A stretch of DNA of 64,000 nt from Oscillospiraceae bacterium (GCA_017521325.1 JAFXCV010000050.1:1-64000); one strand, 5' to 3'; positions 1 to 9,253 are shown, numbered from the stretch's first letter. The notes: generated by a model not told the origin, from the sequence alone. Made by a program: numbers and translations.

Positions 1-1
1 C

Positions 2-82
2 GAGTATGCACCAGCGGCTAAGTTTTACGAAAAGAATGGATTTAAGTTATCAAATGGAACTATATGTATGTACTGCGAATAA
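2..82 (+). CDS. GNAT-type N-acetyltransferase, C-terminal end (partial)
   Basis: Only the last 26 codons are in the window, ending in TAA. The fragment contains A-x-x-FYEKNGFK, the typical C-terminal helix and strand of GNAT acetyltransferases that closes the acetyl-CoA pocket. The substrate cannot be told from this tail. No clear terminator of its own follows, although the symmetrical hairpin at 156-186 could stop this transcript as well as the one from the other strand. The assignment rests on one short motif, so it is moderate. Confidence 0.5.
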   Translation, partial: EYAPAAKFYEKNGFKLSNGTICMYCE

Positions 83-155
83 TTGAAAGGTAGTTTATAG
101 AACCACTTTTAGTTTGTCAGAGCGACAAATTCCAATTTATCTGTGAGATATTAAA

Positions 156-186
156 ATAACCCGTGAAGAAATTCTTCACGGGTTAT
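156..186 (-). terminator. Rho-independent terminator downstream of thrB
   Basis: A near-perfect inverted repeat (ATAACCCGTGAAGAA and its complement around a single A) lies about 45 nt past the thrB stop. On the minus strand it is followed by TTTT. Because it is symmetrical it may also stop transcription from the upstream plus-strand gene. Confidence 0.75.
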
Positions 187-230
187 ACTTCTTTATTACT
201 ACTTCATTTAAGCTCCAAGGGTTTGTGTTT

Positions 231-1118
231 TTACAGCAGCACGCATCCGGTATTGTCGATCTTCAGATCATGTACCTGCCAGCCGGAAAGCCCTGCATTG
301 TCCAGAGAAAACCGCATTTTCCCTGCAAAGAAGGTATTTTCCTCGTCGGCAATCGCCATGACGGTCGGGCCTGCACCGCTGATGTATGCCGCATACGCCC
401 CATGTGCATAGGCAATGTCAAATACCTCACGGGCGTGGGGGATGAGTGCCATGCGGTAAGGCTGGTGCAGCTTATCATGCACTGCCGTGCGCAGATTCTC
501 AAATTTTCCCGTCAGGAGGGATGCCGAAAAGAGTGCGGCTCTGGAGAGGTTGTAGACTGCATCCCTGTGGGAAACCTCACTCGGCAGGCAGCCTCTCGCC
601 TTTTCGGTTTTCAGCTCAAAATCGGGGATCATCGCCACAAAGCGGAGCTTCGTGTAAACCTCCTGCTTGACCCAGTGCACCTGCCTGCCGTCGAATACGG
701 CAGTGACGATGCCGCCGAGGAGTGCAGGAGCCGTGTTGTCGGGATGCCCCTCGATCTGTGCGGCAAGATTGACCAGATCATCCTGATTCAGAGGATTCCC
801 CAGCAGGTGGTTTGCCCCCACAAGTCCGCCGACGATGCAGGCAGAGCTGGAACCGAGCCCCCTCGTCATGGGGATGTTGTTGGTCTGCACAAGGCGCAGA
901 CCATGCAGCTTTCTTCCGCAGATCTCAAACAGATCCTTTGCGGAGGTGTAGATCAGATTTCTCTCGTCCGTCGGGACGGACGTGCCGTCTGCGGAGGTGA
1001 TGTCGATGCGGTCGCTCTCCTCCATTTCCACATAGTTGTAGTACTCCAGTGCAAGACCGAGTGCGTCAAAGCCGGCGCCGAGGTTTGCACTTGTTGCGGG
1101 AATTTGCAGTTTTATCAT
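231..1118 (-). CDS. thrB: homoserine kinase
   Basis: A 295-residue GHMP-family kinase that phosphorylates L-homoserine with ATP to O-phosphohomoserine, the step before threonine synthase. The N-terminus (IPATSANLGAGFDALG) is the homoserine-kinase signature, the GHMP ATP loop TRGLGSSSA lies near residues 85-93, and a late motif SGAGPT near residue 249 is the third GHMP motif. Length matches the family. The ATG is preceded by AAAGGAGC at good spacing. It stands alone here: neither threonine synthase nor homoserine dehydrogenase is adjacent. Terminators lie on both sides, so it is probably transcribed by itself. Confidence 0.93.
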   Translation of the reverse strand: MIKLQIPATSANLGAGFDALGLALEYYNYVEMEESDRIDITSADGTSVPTDERNLIYTSAKDLFEICGRKLHGLRLVQTNNIPMTRGLGSSSACIVGGLVGANHLLGNPLNQDDLVNLAAQIEGHPDNTAPALLGGIVTAVFDGRQVHWVKQEVYTKLRFVAMIPDFELKTEKARGCLPSEVSHRDAVYNLSRAALFSASLLTGKFENLRTAVHDKLHQPYRMALIPHAREVFDIAYAHGAYAAYISGAGPTVMAIADEENTFFAGKMRFSLDNAGLSGWQVHDLKIDNTGCVLL

Positions 1119-1183
1119 GGAATCAGCTCCTTTTGTTCTGTTACTTCATCATATTCCGTTCCTGTGCAGGTGTTGCGGTAAAC

Positions 1184-1208
1184 AAAGGGCGGCATACCGC
1201 CGCCCTTT
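1184..1208 (-). terminator. Terminator after the YfhO-type gene
   Basis: A GC-rich 10-bp stem (AAAGGGCGGC / GCCGCCCTTT, loop ATACC) begins 3 nt past the stop codon of the minus-strand membrane protein gene. The following T tract is short (CTTTGTTT), so some read-through into thrB is possible. Confidence 0.6.
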
Positions 1209-1211
1209 CCG

Positions 1212-4061
1212 TTATGCTTTTTTCTCAGCCTGAATTGCAGCAAGCTTCTTTTCACGCTTTCTGGCGAGCAGAACCTTGTTGTATTTCTTGTCGTGGCGAT
1301 AGAACAGCACCAGCATGCCGATACCGATGATCAGCAGCACCACACCGAATACGAATCCGGGCGGTGTGTAGGAGAAGGTCACGGTATGTGTGCCGGGTGA
1401 AAGCTTTACAGCGATCATTGCCTGAAGCGATTCGATGTGATCCACCCGCTTGCCGTCAACCTTAACTGTCCAGCCCGGCTGGTAGGGAATGGAGGTGAAC
1501 AGCACCTCGTCCTCGGAGGCAGTGACAGTACCCTTGATGTAGGTATCCTTGTGCTTTGTGATCTCCAGCTGTGCATCCTTGAGCGTATCAACGTCAGCCT
1601 GGTATACATCTCTGTTGAAGTAATAGAAGAATGCGTCCTTGATGATGGTTGCATTGTGTTCGTTGTCAACGGTCACACGCATGCAAAGCTCCGTGCCGAC
1701 GGGATGCTTGCCCATATCGAGGATACAGTAGTTCTTGCCGTTGAAGTAGGTGCCGAAGCTCTCAAAATCATATTCGCCCGTATCGGCATTCTTTGTACCG
1801 AACCAGAGGTTGACGCTCTGCTCGTTCTCGGTCTTGAGGAACATGAAGATTTCCTTTTCCTCTGTTACAGTGAAGCGGTAGTCAATGGTCGGGTCGCCGG
1901 TTGGCATCTTGGTGTAGCATGCCTGTCCGTTGTAATCGGAAAGCGTTACCGCACCGAGTACAGGCTCGCCGTGGTCGATGCGTGTGTAGTATTCGTGGAA
2001 GCCTGTGATCTGGTTTGCTTCGTCAAATTCCGTGTTGCCCGTCAGGGTGCTCAGCAGAATGTTCTGGCTGTTGAACGGATTGTCGTTGCCCAGATGGTCG
2101 ATGTTGAGGATGTCCGCATCTGCCATGTAGCCGATGGACAGGGCATTGGGATTTTCATAGATGGAAATCGTCTTTTCTCTCGGATCGCCGTCGTTGTAGG
2201 TGTCATCCTTGTCCTTGTATTTGTATTCGGTGACTTTCTCGTAGCTCGGATGGAGCAGCGGACGATCCGGCTTGTCGCCTCTGTCGAGGACGTACTTGAT
2301 GCCGAGCAGGGAGTCGGCAAGCTCGGTCGTGCCGTCATAACGAGAATAATAGCTTCTTGTACAGTAGCCGAGGGTTTCAATAAAGCTCAGCGTCTTTGCA
2401 TTCATTACGGAGCTGGAATGGGAAATGCCCTTCAGACCGAATGCCAGATTGTCGTTGACGCAGCGTGCATAGGTTTTTTCAGAACGGTACAGACCGTCGT
2501 CGATGTCTTCCATCACATCCACTGCACCACGGCCGGACTGTACGAACATCTCGTAGGAGGCTCTCGTGGAGTAGGCAACGTCCTCGTCGATTGCCTTGAA
2601 GGTGTGGACGTTGTTGAAGATCAGCTCACCCGAAAGGATGCACACGAGCATGATCGGGATTGCAAATTTGCCCGGCTTTGCCGCATGCAGATAGAGGATG
2701 GTCAGATAAATTGCTGCAAGACCGATGGAAAGCCAGATGGTCTTCATCATGTCGAGATGGTCATAGTCCTGTTTGCCGATGTACAGCAGCAGTACAAGCA
2801 CGCCGAAGAATACGCCGCCGATGTGGGAAAGCTTTGTGCCGTCGATATTCTTGAAGGCACTTGCCGCCATAGACAGCAGGATGAAGGAAATGATGAAGGA
2901 ATAACGGAAGGGCAGCCAGTTCGGAACCTGTCCGCCGTGCCACATCATATCCACGGGCTTGATATACATGCTGAAGAACATGACTGCCAGCAGCAGACCA
3001 TGGCCCAGTTTTTTGCGGATGTTGATATTGCTGTTGAGGAAGAACAGCGGCAGCAGCACGACGCACAGGATGCCGCAGTAGATTTCGGGGCTGCCGTCCA
3101 CGTTTACGGTGTCGTACTGTGCAATGAGCAGCTGACCGATGACATCCAGCGGTTCAAACTGCGTCTTGAAGCTGTAATCGGGTTCGGTAAAGCTGAATTT
3201 ACCCAGCTGCAGCGCATTGACAACGGGAATGAGCATGAATGCGGAGAGCATGAGGGATACGAGAGTGGTCACTGCGAAATTGCAGCAGACATAAACATAA
3301 TCGCCCAGCTTTTTGCGCTTTGTCTCACTTCCGAGGAAGAGATAGTAGAGGAAATAGAATGCTGTGAAAATGCCGATCATGTAGCCGATATAGAAGTTTG
3401 CAACGAACATGATGGCGATGGGGATGATATAGTTGAGCTTTCTGCCGTCGTCAATGAGATATTCCACGCCGAGAATGATCAGCGGCAGGAATACCAGACC
3501 GTCAAGCCACATCGGGTCGAGCGTCTGGATGACCATGTATGCGCAGAGCGAATACAAAACGCCGAATATCATTGCGGATTTGGGTTCCAGATTCTTGGAT
3601 TTCTGCAGGTAGTAGCAGAAGGTGACGCTTGCAGAGCCGACCTTTGCAAGAATCATGATCAGAAGGCTCGTGAGCATCCATTTCTCCGGCAGGAGCATCA
3701 CGATGAGCGTGAACGGGCTTGCCAGATAATAGCCGATGATGCCCATGTATTCACCCGAAAGGTTTCTGCTCCAGCTGTAGAATGCACTGCCGTCCCCCCA
3801 GAATGCGTCACGCAGCGCCTCAAAATAGTAGACATACTGTGCGTTGAGGTCGAGTACAAGTACGGATTCTTCACCGAAGGGGTATAATCCGAAGATTGCG
3901 TAGGAAATATACATGATCACAATGGGGATGAAGAATGCAATGATATAGATGCGGTTCGTGATCGCCCATTTCTTCAGTGCGTCGAGAATTCCCTGCGCAG
4001 AAAGATTGCGGAATGCTGCAGCCGGATCAAGCTTCGGCACAGCCGCTTTTTTCTTTGCCAT
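1212..4061 (-). CDS. YfhO family multispanning membrane protein (GT-C type glycosyltransferase-like)
   Basis: A protein of about 949 residues. The first half carries many hydrophobic spans, including a loop motif FGEESVLVLDLNAQYVYYF with acidic residues typical of YfhO, and the second half is a large extracytoplasmic region followed by a last TM span and a basic tail. YfhO proteins are GT-C-like enzymes implicated in glycosylating lipoteichoic acid or other cell-surface polymers from lipid-linked sugars; the acceptor here is unknown. The ATG at 4061 is chosen because AAGGAGG sits just upstream; the frame stays open further upstream but has no ribosome site. It has its own promoter (4108-4136) and terminator. 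Confidence 0.82.
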   Translation of the reverse strand: MAKKKAAVPKLDPAAAFRNLSAQGILDALKKWAITNRIYIIAFFIPIVIMYISYAIFGLYPFGEESVLVLDLNAQYVYYFEALRDAFWGDGSAFYSWSRNLSGEYMGIIGYYLASPFTLIVMLLPEKWMLTSLLIMILAKVGSASVTFCYYLQKSKNLEPKSAMIFGVLYSLCAYMVIQTLDPMWLDGLVFLPLIILGVEYLIDDGRKLNYIIPIAIMFVANFYIGYMIGIFTAFYFLYYLFLGSETKRKKLGDYVYVCCNFAVTTLVSLMLSAFMLIPVVNALQLGKFSFTEPDYSFKTQFEPLDVIGQLLIAQYDTVNVDGSPEIYCGILCVVLLPLFFLNSNINIRKKLGHGLLLAVMFFSMYIKPVDMMWHGGQVPNWLPFRYSFIISFILLSMAASAFKNIDGTKLSHIGGVFFGVLVLLLYIGKQDYDHLDMMKTIWLSIGLAAIYLTILYLHAAKPGKFAIPIMLVCILSGELIFNNVHTFKAIDEDVAYSTRASYEMFVQSGRGAVDVMEDIDDGLYRSEKTYARCVNDNLAFGLKGISHSSSVMNAKTLSFIETLGYCTRSYYSRYDGTTELADSLLGIKYVLDRGDKPDRPLLHPSYEKVTEYKYKDKDDTYNDGDPREKTISIYENPNALSIGYMADADILNIDHLGNDNPFNSQNILLSTLTGNTEFDEANQITGFHEYYTRIDHGEPVLGAVTLSDYNGQACYTKMPTGDPTIDYRFTVTEEKEIFMFLKTENEQSVNLWFGTKNADTGEYDFESFGTYFNGKNYCILDMGKHPVGTELCMRVTVDNEHNATIIKDAFFYYFNRDVYQADVDTLKDAQLEITKHKDTYIKGTVTASEDEVLFTSIPYQPGWTVKVDGKRVDHIESLQAMIAVKLSPGTHTVTFSYTPPGFVFGVVLLIIGIGMLVLFYRHDKKYNKVLLARKREKKLAAIQAEKKA

Positions 4062-4107
4062 ATTGTTCCTCCTTATAATTTGATGTTGAAAAATACGCAG
4101 ATACTTT

Positions 4108-4136
4108 ATTATACCATGCACGGCAGGTTTTTGCAA
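4108..4136 (-). promoter_or_regulatory. Sigma-A promoter of the YfhO-type gene
   Basis: Minus strand TTGCAA, 17-nt spacer, TATAAT, about 40 nt upstream of the start codon. It is divergent from the promoter at 4258-4286. Confidence 0.7.
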
Positions 4137-4257
4137 GAGAATTTTGCATTTTTTCACACAGCTGTGTGTCATATTCTGCCATACCGTTTAAATTTCGTGG
4201 AATTGCACAAAAAGAGGGCTTGAAGCTGTGCAAAATGTGGACATTTGCGGTGATCTC

Positions 4258-4286
4258 TGGACAAATCGGGGGAAACGTGGTAGAAT
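4258..4286 (+). promoter_or_regulatory. Sigma-A-like promoter of the aldose epimerase gene
   Basis: TGGACA, 17-nt spacer, TAGAAT, about 45 nt upstream of the ATG at 4338. Confidence 0.55.
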
Positions 4287-4337
4287 AAAAACGATATCAT
4301 TCGCCGATACAGGCGGCATAAACAGGAGGACACAACT

Positions 4338-5345
4338 ATGAACAGAACACAGATGATGCAGTGGGGCGGCATGCCCTGCGTTCGCCTGGATGCGGGCGGC
4401 TACAGCGCACTGATCGCACCGGAGGTAGGCTCCAATGTGATCCGACTGCAGGATGTTGCGAACGGTCTGGAATTTTTCCGTTTCAGCGACAACAACACCT
4501 ACGAAACACTGCTGCAGTCCGCCGAGGTATGGGGACTGCCCACACTCTATCTGCCAAACCGTTTTGCTGACGGCATTCTCAAGACATCGGATGCAGTCTA
4601 CCACCTGCCTGTGAACGAAAAGGCACCCTACAACAACCACATTCACGGCTTCCTGCACAAGCGTGCGCATACCGTGGTGGAGCATGGTGCGGACGCAAAC
4701 TGCGCATGGGCAAAGACGGCGTATGATTATGACGAGAGGGATCCCTTCTTCCAGTATCTCCCCATCCGCTTCCGTGCGGAATTCACCTTCATCCTCTCCG
4801 CATGCGGTCTGGAGTATGAATTCAAGCTGATCAACAAATCCCACAAGATGATGCCGATTTCTGTGGCAACACATACCGCCATCAATTCCCCGTTTGTAGT
4901 GGGCGGCAAGGAGAAGGACGAGCGCATTACTGTGCCGATCGGCAAGCGCTGCCTGCTCAATGACCGCTGCCTGCCGACCAAGGAGCTGGGTGACCTGACG
5001 GTGATGGATCTGGAATACCGCAGCGGCAGCAGATGTCCTGTTCTGCAGAACATTGACAACGAGATGTATTTTGCCGAGCGCATGACGGTGGACGGCGAGG
5101 ATTTCTATGGTCTGATCTGCGAGGATCTTGCAAGCGGCAAGAAGTTTGCGTATGAGATCAGCGACAATTATAAATTCTGGATCATCTGGAACGACAAGGG
5201 CTTCAACGGCTATTTCTGCCCCGAGCCGATGTCCGCAATGATCGACGCTCCGAATCTGGATCTTCCGAATGCATTCACAGGCTATCAGGAGATCGCACCG
5301 GAGGAGAGCTGTGTGTTCAATCAGAGATTCTTCACGCTGCAGTAA
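4338..5345 (+). CDS. aldose 1-epimerase (galactose mutarotase) family protein
   Basis: A 335-residue cytoplasmic beta-sandwich protein of the galactose-mutarotase-like superfamily, which interconverts alpha and beta anomers of sugars. Visible hallmarks are NHIHGF near residue 100 (substrate-ring histidine), a second conserved His segment VATHTAINSPF near residue 178, and a late acidic segment GYQEIAPEES. Length matches the family. AACAGGAGGAC precedes the ATG. The nearest plus-strand gene is cellobiose phosphorylase, so it may help handle anomers of released glucose or cello-oligosaccharides, but sugar specificity cannot be read from sequence. Its terminator is one of a duplicated pair bracketing a repeat element. 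Confidence 0.85.
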   Translation: MNRTQMMQWGGMPCVRLDAGGYSALIAPEVGSNVIRLQDVANGLEFFRFSDNNTYETLLQSAEVWGLPTLYLPNRFADGILKTSDAVYHLPVNEKAPYNNHIHGFLHKRAHTVVEHGADANCAWAKTAYDYDERDPFFQYLPIRFRAEFTFILSACGLEYEFKLINKSHKMMPISVATHTAINSPFVVGGKEKDERITVPIGKRCLLNDRCLPTKELGDLTVMDLEYRSGSRCPVLQNIDNEMYFAERMTVDGEDFYGLICEDLASGKKFAYEISDNYKFWIIWNDKGFNGYFCPEPMSAMIDAPNLDLPNAFTGYQEIAPEESCVFNQRFFTLQ

Positions 5346-5363
5346 AAAGCATATCCATAAAAG

Positions 5364-5391
5364 AAAAAGCCGCAGTGAAAACTGCGGCTTT
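5364..5391. terminator. Terminator hairpin, left copy of a 28-nt direct duplication
   Basis: Stem GCCGCAGT / ACTGCGGC with loop GAAA, preceded by five A and followed by TTT, so it can act in both directions. The same 28 nt occur exactly at 5552-5579. It lies 18 nt past the epimerase stop codon. Confidence 0.85.
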
Positions 5392-5396
5392 CAGCT

Positions 5397-5548
5397 TGTC
5401 GAAAAAACTCATGGATTCAAAAGGCGACAGCCTTTTGGCGGGTGTGGGTACGCAGTACCCACGAAATATAGCCCCTCCCCCGTTGGGGGAGGGGTTGGGG
5501 TGGGGGCAAATTTTGGTGTGCTTATTTTAGAAAAAGACTTTTTCTACA
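5397..5548 (+). mobile_element. Hairpin-rich 152-bp element with terminal inverted repeats (copy A)
   Basis: Begins TGTCGAAAAA and ends TTTTTCTACA, a 10-bp terminal inverted repeat with one mismatch. Inside are successive stems: AAAGGC/GCCTTT, GTGGGTAC/GTACCCAC with loop GCA, and CCCCTCCCCC/GGGGGAGGGG, then a second G-rich tract. No coding capacity. It lies between two exact copies of a 28-nt terminator (5364-5391 and 5552-5579). A second full copy is at 26787-26939 (minus) and a degraded one at 22201-22297. The features fit a MITE-like, non-autonomous mobile element or a structured RNA repeat; no transposase is present in the window. Confidence 0.7.
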
Positions 5549-5551
5549 TGC

Positions 5552-5579
5552 AAAAAGCCGCAGTGAAAACTGCGGCTTT
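5552..5579. terminator. Terminator hairpin, right copy of the 28-nt duplication
   Basis: Exact copy of the hairpin at 5364-5391. On the minus strand it lies 5 nt beyond the stop of the DUF5684-like gene ending at 5585 and is followed by TTTTT, so it works as that gene's terminator. Confidence 0.85.
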
Positions 5580-5584
5580 TGATA

Positions 5585-5992
5585 TCAAAGAAAGCTGTCG
5601 CACGGACCCTCATAATAAGAATCACCGAATGCAAGGATGCACATTGTGATGGGATAGAAGAAAAGGTTCAGAATGCCGAAGCCAATTCCCTTACCGTAGA
5701 CCTGTGCCATACGGATGTAGGTCATGAACGCTACTGCATAGTTGAGAATCGGCACGAAGCACAGAAGGAACTTCCAACCCTGACCGTAAATGATTTCATA
5801 CAGAATGTAGGCGCTGTAGATCGGGATCAGACACTTCCAGCCCTCGTGACCTGCCTTGGTGAACAGCTTCCACGTTGCAATAAGTGTTACAACAGAGAGA
5901 ATCAGGCTGATGACCATGACGATCAAGTAAAAACCGGCAAATATCGCAATCGCTGCCTCGCCGCCCTGTTCCATCAAAAGTTCGTTTTCCAT
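5585..5992 (-). CDS. DUF5684-like small integral membrane protein
   Basis: A 135-residue protein with about four hydrophobic spans. The central motif KAGHEGWKCLIPIYSAYILY followed by YGQGWKFLL matches the DUF5684 family of small membrane proteins of unknown function. It is a paralogue of the next gene upstream (6060-6455), sharing the KAG-EGW-SLVP and YG-GWK blocks. AGGAGG precedes the ATG, and it has its own perfect promoter and its own terminator, so the two paralogues are separately transcribed. The tail after the last span is acidic and short. Confidence 0.7.
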   Translation of the reverse strand: MENELLMEQGGEAAIAIFAGFYLIVMVISLILSVVTLIATWKLFTKAGHEGWKCLIPIYSAYILYEIIYGQGWKFLLCFVPILNYAVAFMTYIRMAQVYGKGIGFGILNLFFYPITMCILAFGDSYYEGPCDSFL

Positions 5993-6023
5993 TTGTTTGA
6001 CCTCCTAAAATCATGATAGCTAT

Positions 6024-6052
6024 ATTATACAAGAATTGTCGATTATTGTCAA
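6024..6052 (-). promoter_or_regulatory. Strong sigma-A promoter of the first DUF5684-like gene
   Basis: Minus strand TTGACA, 17-nt spacer, TATAAT: both hexamers match consensus. The -10 lies about 30 nt from the ATG. Confidence 0.85.
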
Positions 6053-6059
6053 GTCTGCA

Positions 6060-6455
6060 TCAAATGAATTTGTAGACCGGACCTGTGTACCTTGCACTGC
6101 TGAATGCAAAATACAGAATCATAATCTGCGGACAAAACAGCATGCCGATGCCGAATGCCCAGTGCCTGTCAAAGACCTGCGCAAAACGGATGCAGTAGCC
6201 GATCCAGAGTACAATGTTCAAGCCCGGAACCAGCATGAGCAGCATCTTCCAGCCGTTTCCATACACCATCTCAAACATCTTGTAGGTGCCCAGCAGCGGC
6301 ACAAGGCTCATCCAGCCCTCTTCGCCTGCCTTCATGAACAAAATCCAGTAGCCCAGAAGCAGCGCCGCCCACTGCAGCAGCGAGAAAATCATGGAGCCGG
6401 ACTCTCCGCTTCGCTCAAGCAGCATCGCTGCAATTGTCATTATTGAGTAATCCAT
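6060..6455 (-). CDS. DUF5684-like small integral membrane protein (paralogue)
   Basis: A 131-residue, four-span membrane protein with MKAGEEGWMSLVPLLGTYKM then YGNGWKMLL, the same blocks as its neighbour at 5585-5992. AAAGGAGAG lies upstream of the ATG. The two copies are clearly diverged outside these motifs, so the duplication is old. Function is unknown. Nearby genes (mutarotase, cellobiose phosphorylase) are divergently or separately transcribed and give no firm clue. Confidence 0.7.
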   Translation of the reverse strand: MDYSIMTIAAMLLERSGESGSMIFSLLQWAALLLGYWILFMKAGEEGWMSLVPLLGTYKMFEMVYGNGWKMLLMLVPGLNIVLWIGYCIRFAQVFDRHWAFGIGMLFCPQIMILYFAFSSARYTGPVYKFI

Positions 6456-6485
6456 CCTTACTCTCCTTTCTATCTTGGTAAATAC

Positions 6486-6514
6486 AGTATACCATACTGC
6501 AAGGCGTTTGTCAA
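6486..6514 (-). promoter_or_regulatory. Sigma-A promoter of the second DUF5684-like gene
   Basis: Minus strand TTGACA, 17-nt spacer, TATACT, about 30 nt upstream of the ATG at 6455. Confidence 0.8.
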
Positions 6515-6671
6515 TAGCAAACTGACAATTTTTTGAAAAATTTGATTGATTTCAGCATTTTCCGAAGAAATCGCTATGCTTGCCGGAATTTTGGAAATAT
6601 CCGATTCCGGAATTGTACAAACTGCACAAAGCGCAGAATGCTTTTTCTGCGGATAAAAGGGGAAAAGGGGC

Positions 6672-6700
6672 TTGCCAAGCGTTGAAAAGTATGGTATAAT
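6672..6700 (+). promoter_or_regulatory. Sigma-A promoter of cellobiose phosphorylase
   Basis: TTGCCA, 17-nt spacer, TATAAT, about 75 nt upstream of the ATG at 6776. No obvious catabolite operator was recognised in the leader. Confidence 0.7.
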
Positions 6701-6775
6701 AATATTGGTGTTCTGTCGGTCGTTGACCGGCTGCGAACAGAAAGATACATAATAAAAGACAAAGGAGTTAAAGCT

Positions 6776-9232
6776 ATGAAGTTCGGATACTTTGACGACG
6801 CCAATAAGGAATACGTCATCAATTCCCCCAGAACTCCCTATCCGTGGATCAACTACCTCGGAACACAGGCGTTCTTCTCGCTGATTTCCAATACTGCAGG
6901 CGGTTACCATTTCTACAAGGACGCTCGTCTGCGCAGAATCACACGTTACCGCTACAACAACGTTCCGATTGATATGGGCGGCCGCTATTTCTACATCAAC
7001 GACAACGGTACAGTATGGAATCCCGGCTGGTCCCCTGTAAAGACAGAGCTTGACAGCTACGAGTGCCGCCATGGTATGGGCTACACCGTAATCACAGGTA
7101 AGAAGAATGATCTGAAGGCTGAGGTTACATTCTTTGTTCCCCAGAACTATGACGGTGAAGTTCAGCAGGTTGTTCTCACCAATGAAGGCTCTGAGGCAAA
7201 GACTTTCTCCCTGTTTTCTTTTGCTGAATGGTGTCTGTGGGATGCGCAGGATGACTGCACAAACTTCCAGAGAAACTTCTCCACAGGCCGTGTAGAGGTT
7301 GCAGGCTCCACCATTTACCACAAGACTGAATACAGAGACAGACGTGACCACTTTGCGTTCTATACCGTAAATGACAGCATTGACGGTTATGATACTGACA
7401 GAGATTCCTTCATCGGTCTGTACAACGGCTTTGGCGATCCGCAGGCAGTTATGGCAGACAAGCCCGCAAATTCCTTTGCTGACGGCTGGTCTCCGATCGC
7501 TTCTCATTACAAGAAGATCACACTGGCTCCGGGCGAGTCCAAGACACTGGTATTCGTTCTGGGTTATGTGGAAATGCCCGTTGACAAGAAGTTTGAGGCT
7601 GACGGTGTGACCATCAACAAGGAGAAGGCTCTCGCTATGATCGAGAAGTACAACACTCCCGAGAAGGTTGCAGCAGGTCTTGCAGAGCTGAAGGCTGCAT
7701 GGGATAAGCTGCTGGGCATCCTCAATGTCAATACACCTGACGACAAGGTTGACCGTATGGTGAACATCTGGAACCAGTACCAGTGTATGGTAACCTTCAA
7801 CCTGTCCCGTTCCGCATCCTACTTCGAAAGCGGTATCGGCAGAGGCATGGGCTTCCGTGACTCCAACCAGGATATTCTGGGCTTTGTTCACCAGATTCCC
7901 GACAGAGCAAGAGAGCGTATCATTGATATCGCTTCCACACAGCTTCCGGACGGCGGCTGCTATCACCAGTACCAGCCCCTGACAAAGAAGGGCAACTCCG
8001 ATATCGGCGGCGACTTCTCCGACGAGCCGCTGTGGATGATTCTCTCTGTTTCCGCATACATCAAGGAAACAGGCGACTGGGGCATCCTCGACGAGATGGT
8101 TCCCTATGATAACGACATGGACAAGGCACAGCCGATGCTTGACCATCTGAAGGTTTCCTTCTACAAGATCGTCAACAACCTCGGCCCGCACGATCTGCCT
8201 CTGGCAATGAGAGCTGACTGGAACGACTGCGTGAACCTGTCCTGCTACTCCGACACACCCGGCGAGAGCTTCCAGACCTACACCAATCCCAAGTTTGCGG
8301 CTGAGGGCGGCTACTCCAAGGTTGCTGAGTCCGTTATGGTAGCAACTCTGTTCACCTATGCAGGCCCGAACTATGTAGCAATTCTCAAGCATCTGGGCAA
8401 GGATGAAGAGGCTGCTGCTGCACAGGCTGAGATCGACAAGATGAAGAAGAACGTCATGGAACACGCATTTGACGGCGACTGGTTCCTGCGTGCATATGAT
8501 TCCACAGGCGCAAAGATGGGCTCCAAGGAGTGCGAAGAGGGCAAGATCTTCATTGAACCGCAGGGCTTTGCAGTTATGTCCGAGATCGGTAAGGATGTCG
8601 GCGCTGACATCAAGACGCTTGATTCCATTGACAAGTACCTCAACACCAAGTACGGTCTGGTACTGAACAATCCTGCATACAGCAAGTACTACATCCAGTA
8701 CGGCGAAATCTCCACATATCCGGGCGGATACAAGGAGAACGCAGGTATCTTCACACATAACAATGCATGGATCATCTGTGCAGAGGCATATGCCGGCAGA
8801 GGTGACAAGGCATTTGAGTACTACAGCAAGATCGCTCCCGCATTCAACGAGGATATTTCCGATCTGCACAAGACGGAACCGTATGTATACGGTCAGATGA
8901 TCGCAGGTAAGGATGCAAGCCGCTTTGGTGAGGGCAAGAACTCCTGGCTGACAGGTACTGCTGCATGGAATATGGTTGCAATTTCCCAGTACATTCTCGG
9001 TATTGCAGCTGATTTCGACGGTCTGAAGATTGATCCTTCCATTCCTGCTGCATGGGACGGCTTCACGGCAACAAGACAGTTCCGTGGCGCAACCTACAAC
9101 ATCAAGGTTGAGAATCCCAACCATGTTTGCAAGGGCGTTGTATCCATGACCGTTGACGGCGAGGCTGTTTCCGGCAATGTAATTCCTGTAAAGGACGGCG
9201 GCGTACACGAGGTAGTCGTTGTTCTGGGCTAA
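6776..9232 (+). CDS. cbp: cellobiose phosphorylase (GH94)
   Basis: An 818-residue cytoplasmic GH94 enzyme that splits cellobiose with inorganic phosphate into alpha-glucose 1-phosphate and glucose, saving ATP in cellulolytic bacteria. The N-terminus ([15 protein letters not shown], then [11 protein letters not shown]) is diagnostic for cellobiose phosphorylases. The catalytic segment RADWNDC carries the general-acid aspartate at about residue 484. [21 protein letters not shown] phosphate/sugar-binding residues lie near 358-372. Length is full. AAAGGAGTT precedes the ATG. No transporter is adjacent. Promoter and terminator isolate it as a single-gene unit. Codon choice looks optimised (GTT, GCT, AAG rich), like pckG at 55242, suggesting high expression. 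Confidence 0.95.
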   Translation: MKFGYFDDANKEYVINSPRTPYPWINYLGTQAFFSLISNTAGGYHFYKDARLRRITRYRYNNVPIDMGGRYFYINDNGTVWNPGWSPVKTELDSYECRHGMGYTVITGKKNDLKAEVTFFVPQNYDGEVQQVVLTNEGSEAKTFSLFSFAEWCLWDAQDDCTNFQRNFSTGRVEVAGSTIYHKTEYRDRRDHFAFYTVNDSIDGYDTDRDSFIGLYNGFGDPQAVMADKPANSFADGWSPIASHYKKITLAPGESKTLVFVLGYVEMPVDKKFEADGVTINKEKALAMIEKYNTPEKVAAGLAELKAAWDKLLGILNVNTPDDKVDRMVNIWNQYQCMVTFNLSRSASYFESGIGRGMGFRDSNQDILGFVHQIPDRARERIIDIASTQLPDGGCYHQYQPLTKKGNSDIGGDFSDEPLWMILSVSAYIKETGDWGILDEMVPYDNDMDKAQPMLDHLKVSFYKIVNNLGPHDLPLAMRADWNDCVNLSCYSDTPGESFQTYTNPKFAAEGGYSKVAESVMVATLFTYAGPNYVAILKHLGKDEEAAAAQAEIDKMKKNVMEHAFDGDWFLRAYDSTGAKMGSKECEEGKIFIEPQGFAVMSEIGKDVGADIKTLDSIDKYLNTKYGLVLNNPAYSKYYIQYGEISTYPGGYKENAGIFTHNNAWIICAEAYAGRGDKAFEYYSKIAPAFNEDISDLHKTEPYVYGQMIAGKDASRFGEGKNSWLTGTAAWNMVAISQYILGIAADFDGLKIDPSIPAAWDGFTATRQFRGATYNIKVENPNHVCKGVVSMTVDGEAVSGNVIPVKDGGVHEVVVVLG

Positions 9233-9253
9233 ATACAAGTAACATCATACATA

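Noticed and set aside
1437..3887. Long open frame antisense to the YfhO-type gene
   Set aside because: Composition is that of a shadow frame (Cys, His, Glu, Val rich without domains), and the minus-strand gene has promoter, ribosome site, membrane spans and terminator.
5397..5548. Element as a simple double terminator or REP sequence only
   Set aside because: It has defined inverted-repeat ends shared by two distant copies and several internal stems; a terminator alone would not explain the duplicated flanks.
6470..9238. Very long open frame antisense to cellobiose phosphorylase
   Set aside because: It has no plausible ribosome site, its sequence is Cys/His/Val-rich like a frame shadow, and the opposite strand encodes a clear full-length GH94 enzyme. 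The openness follows from codon bias in the highly expressed gene.
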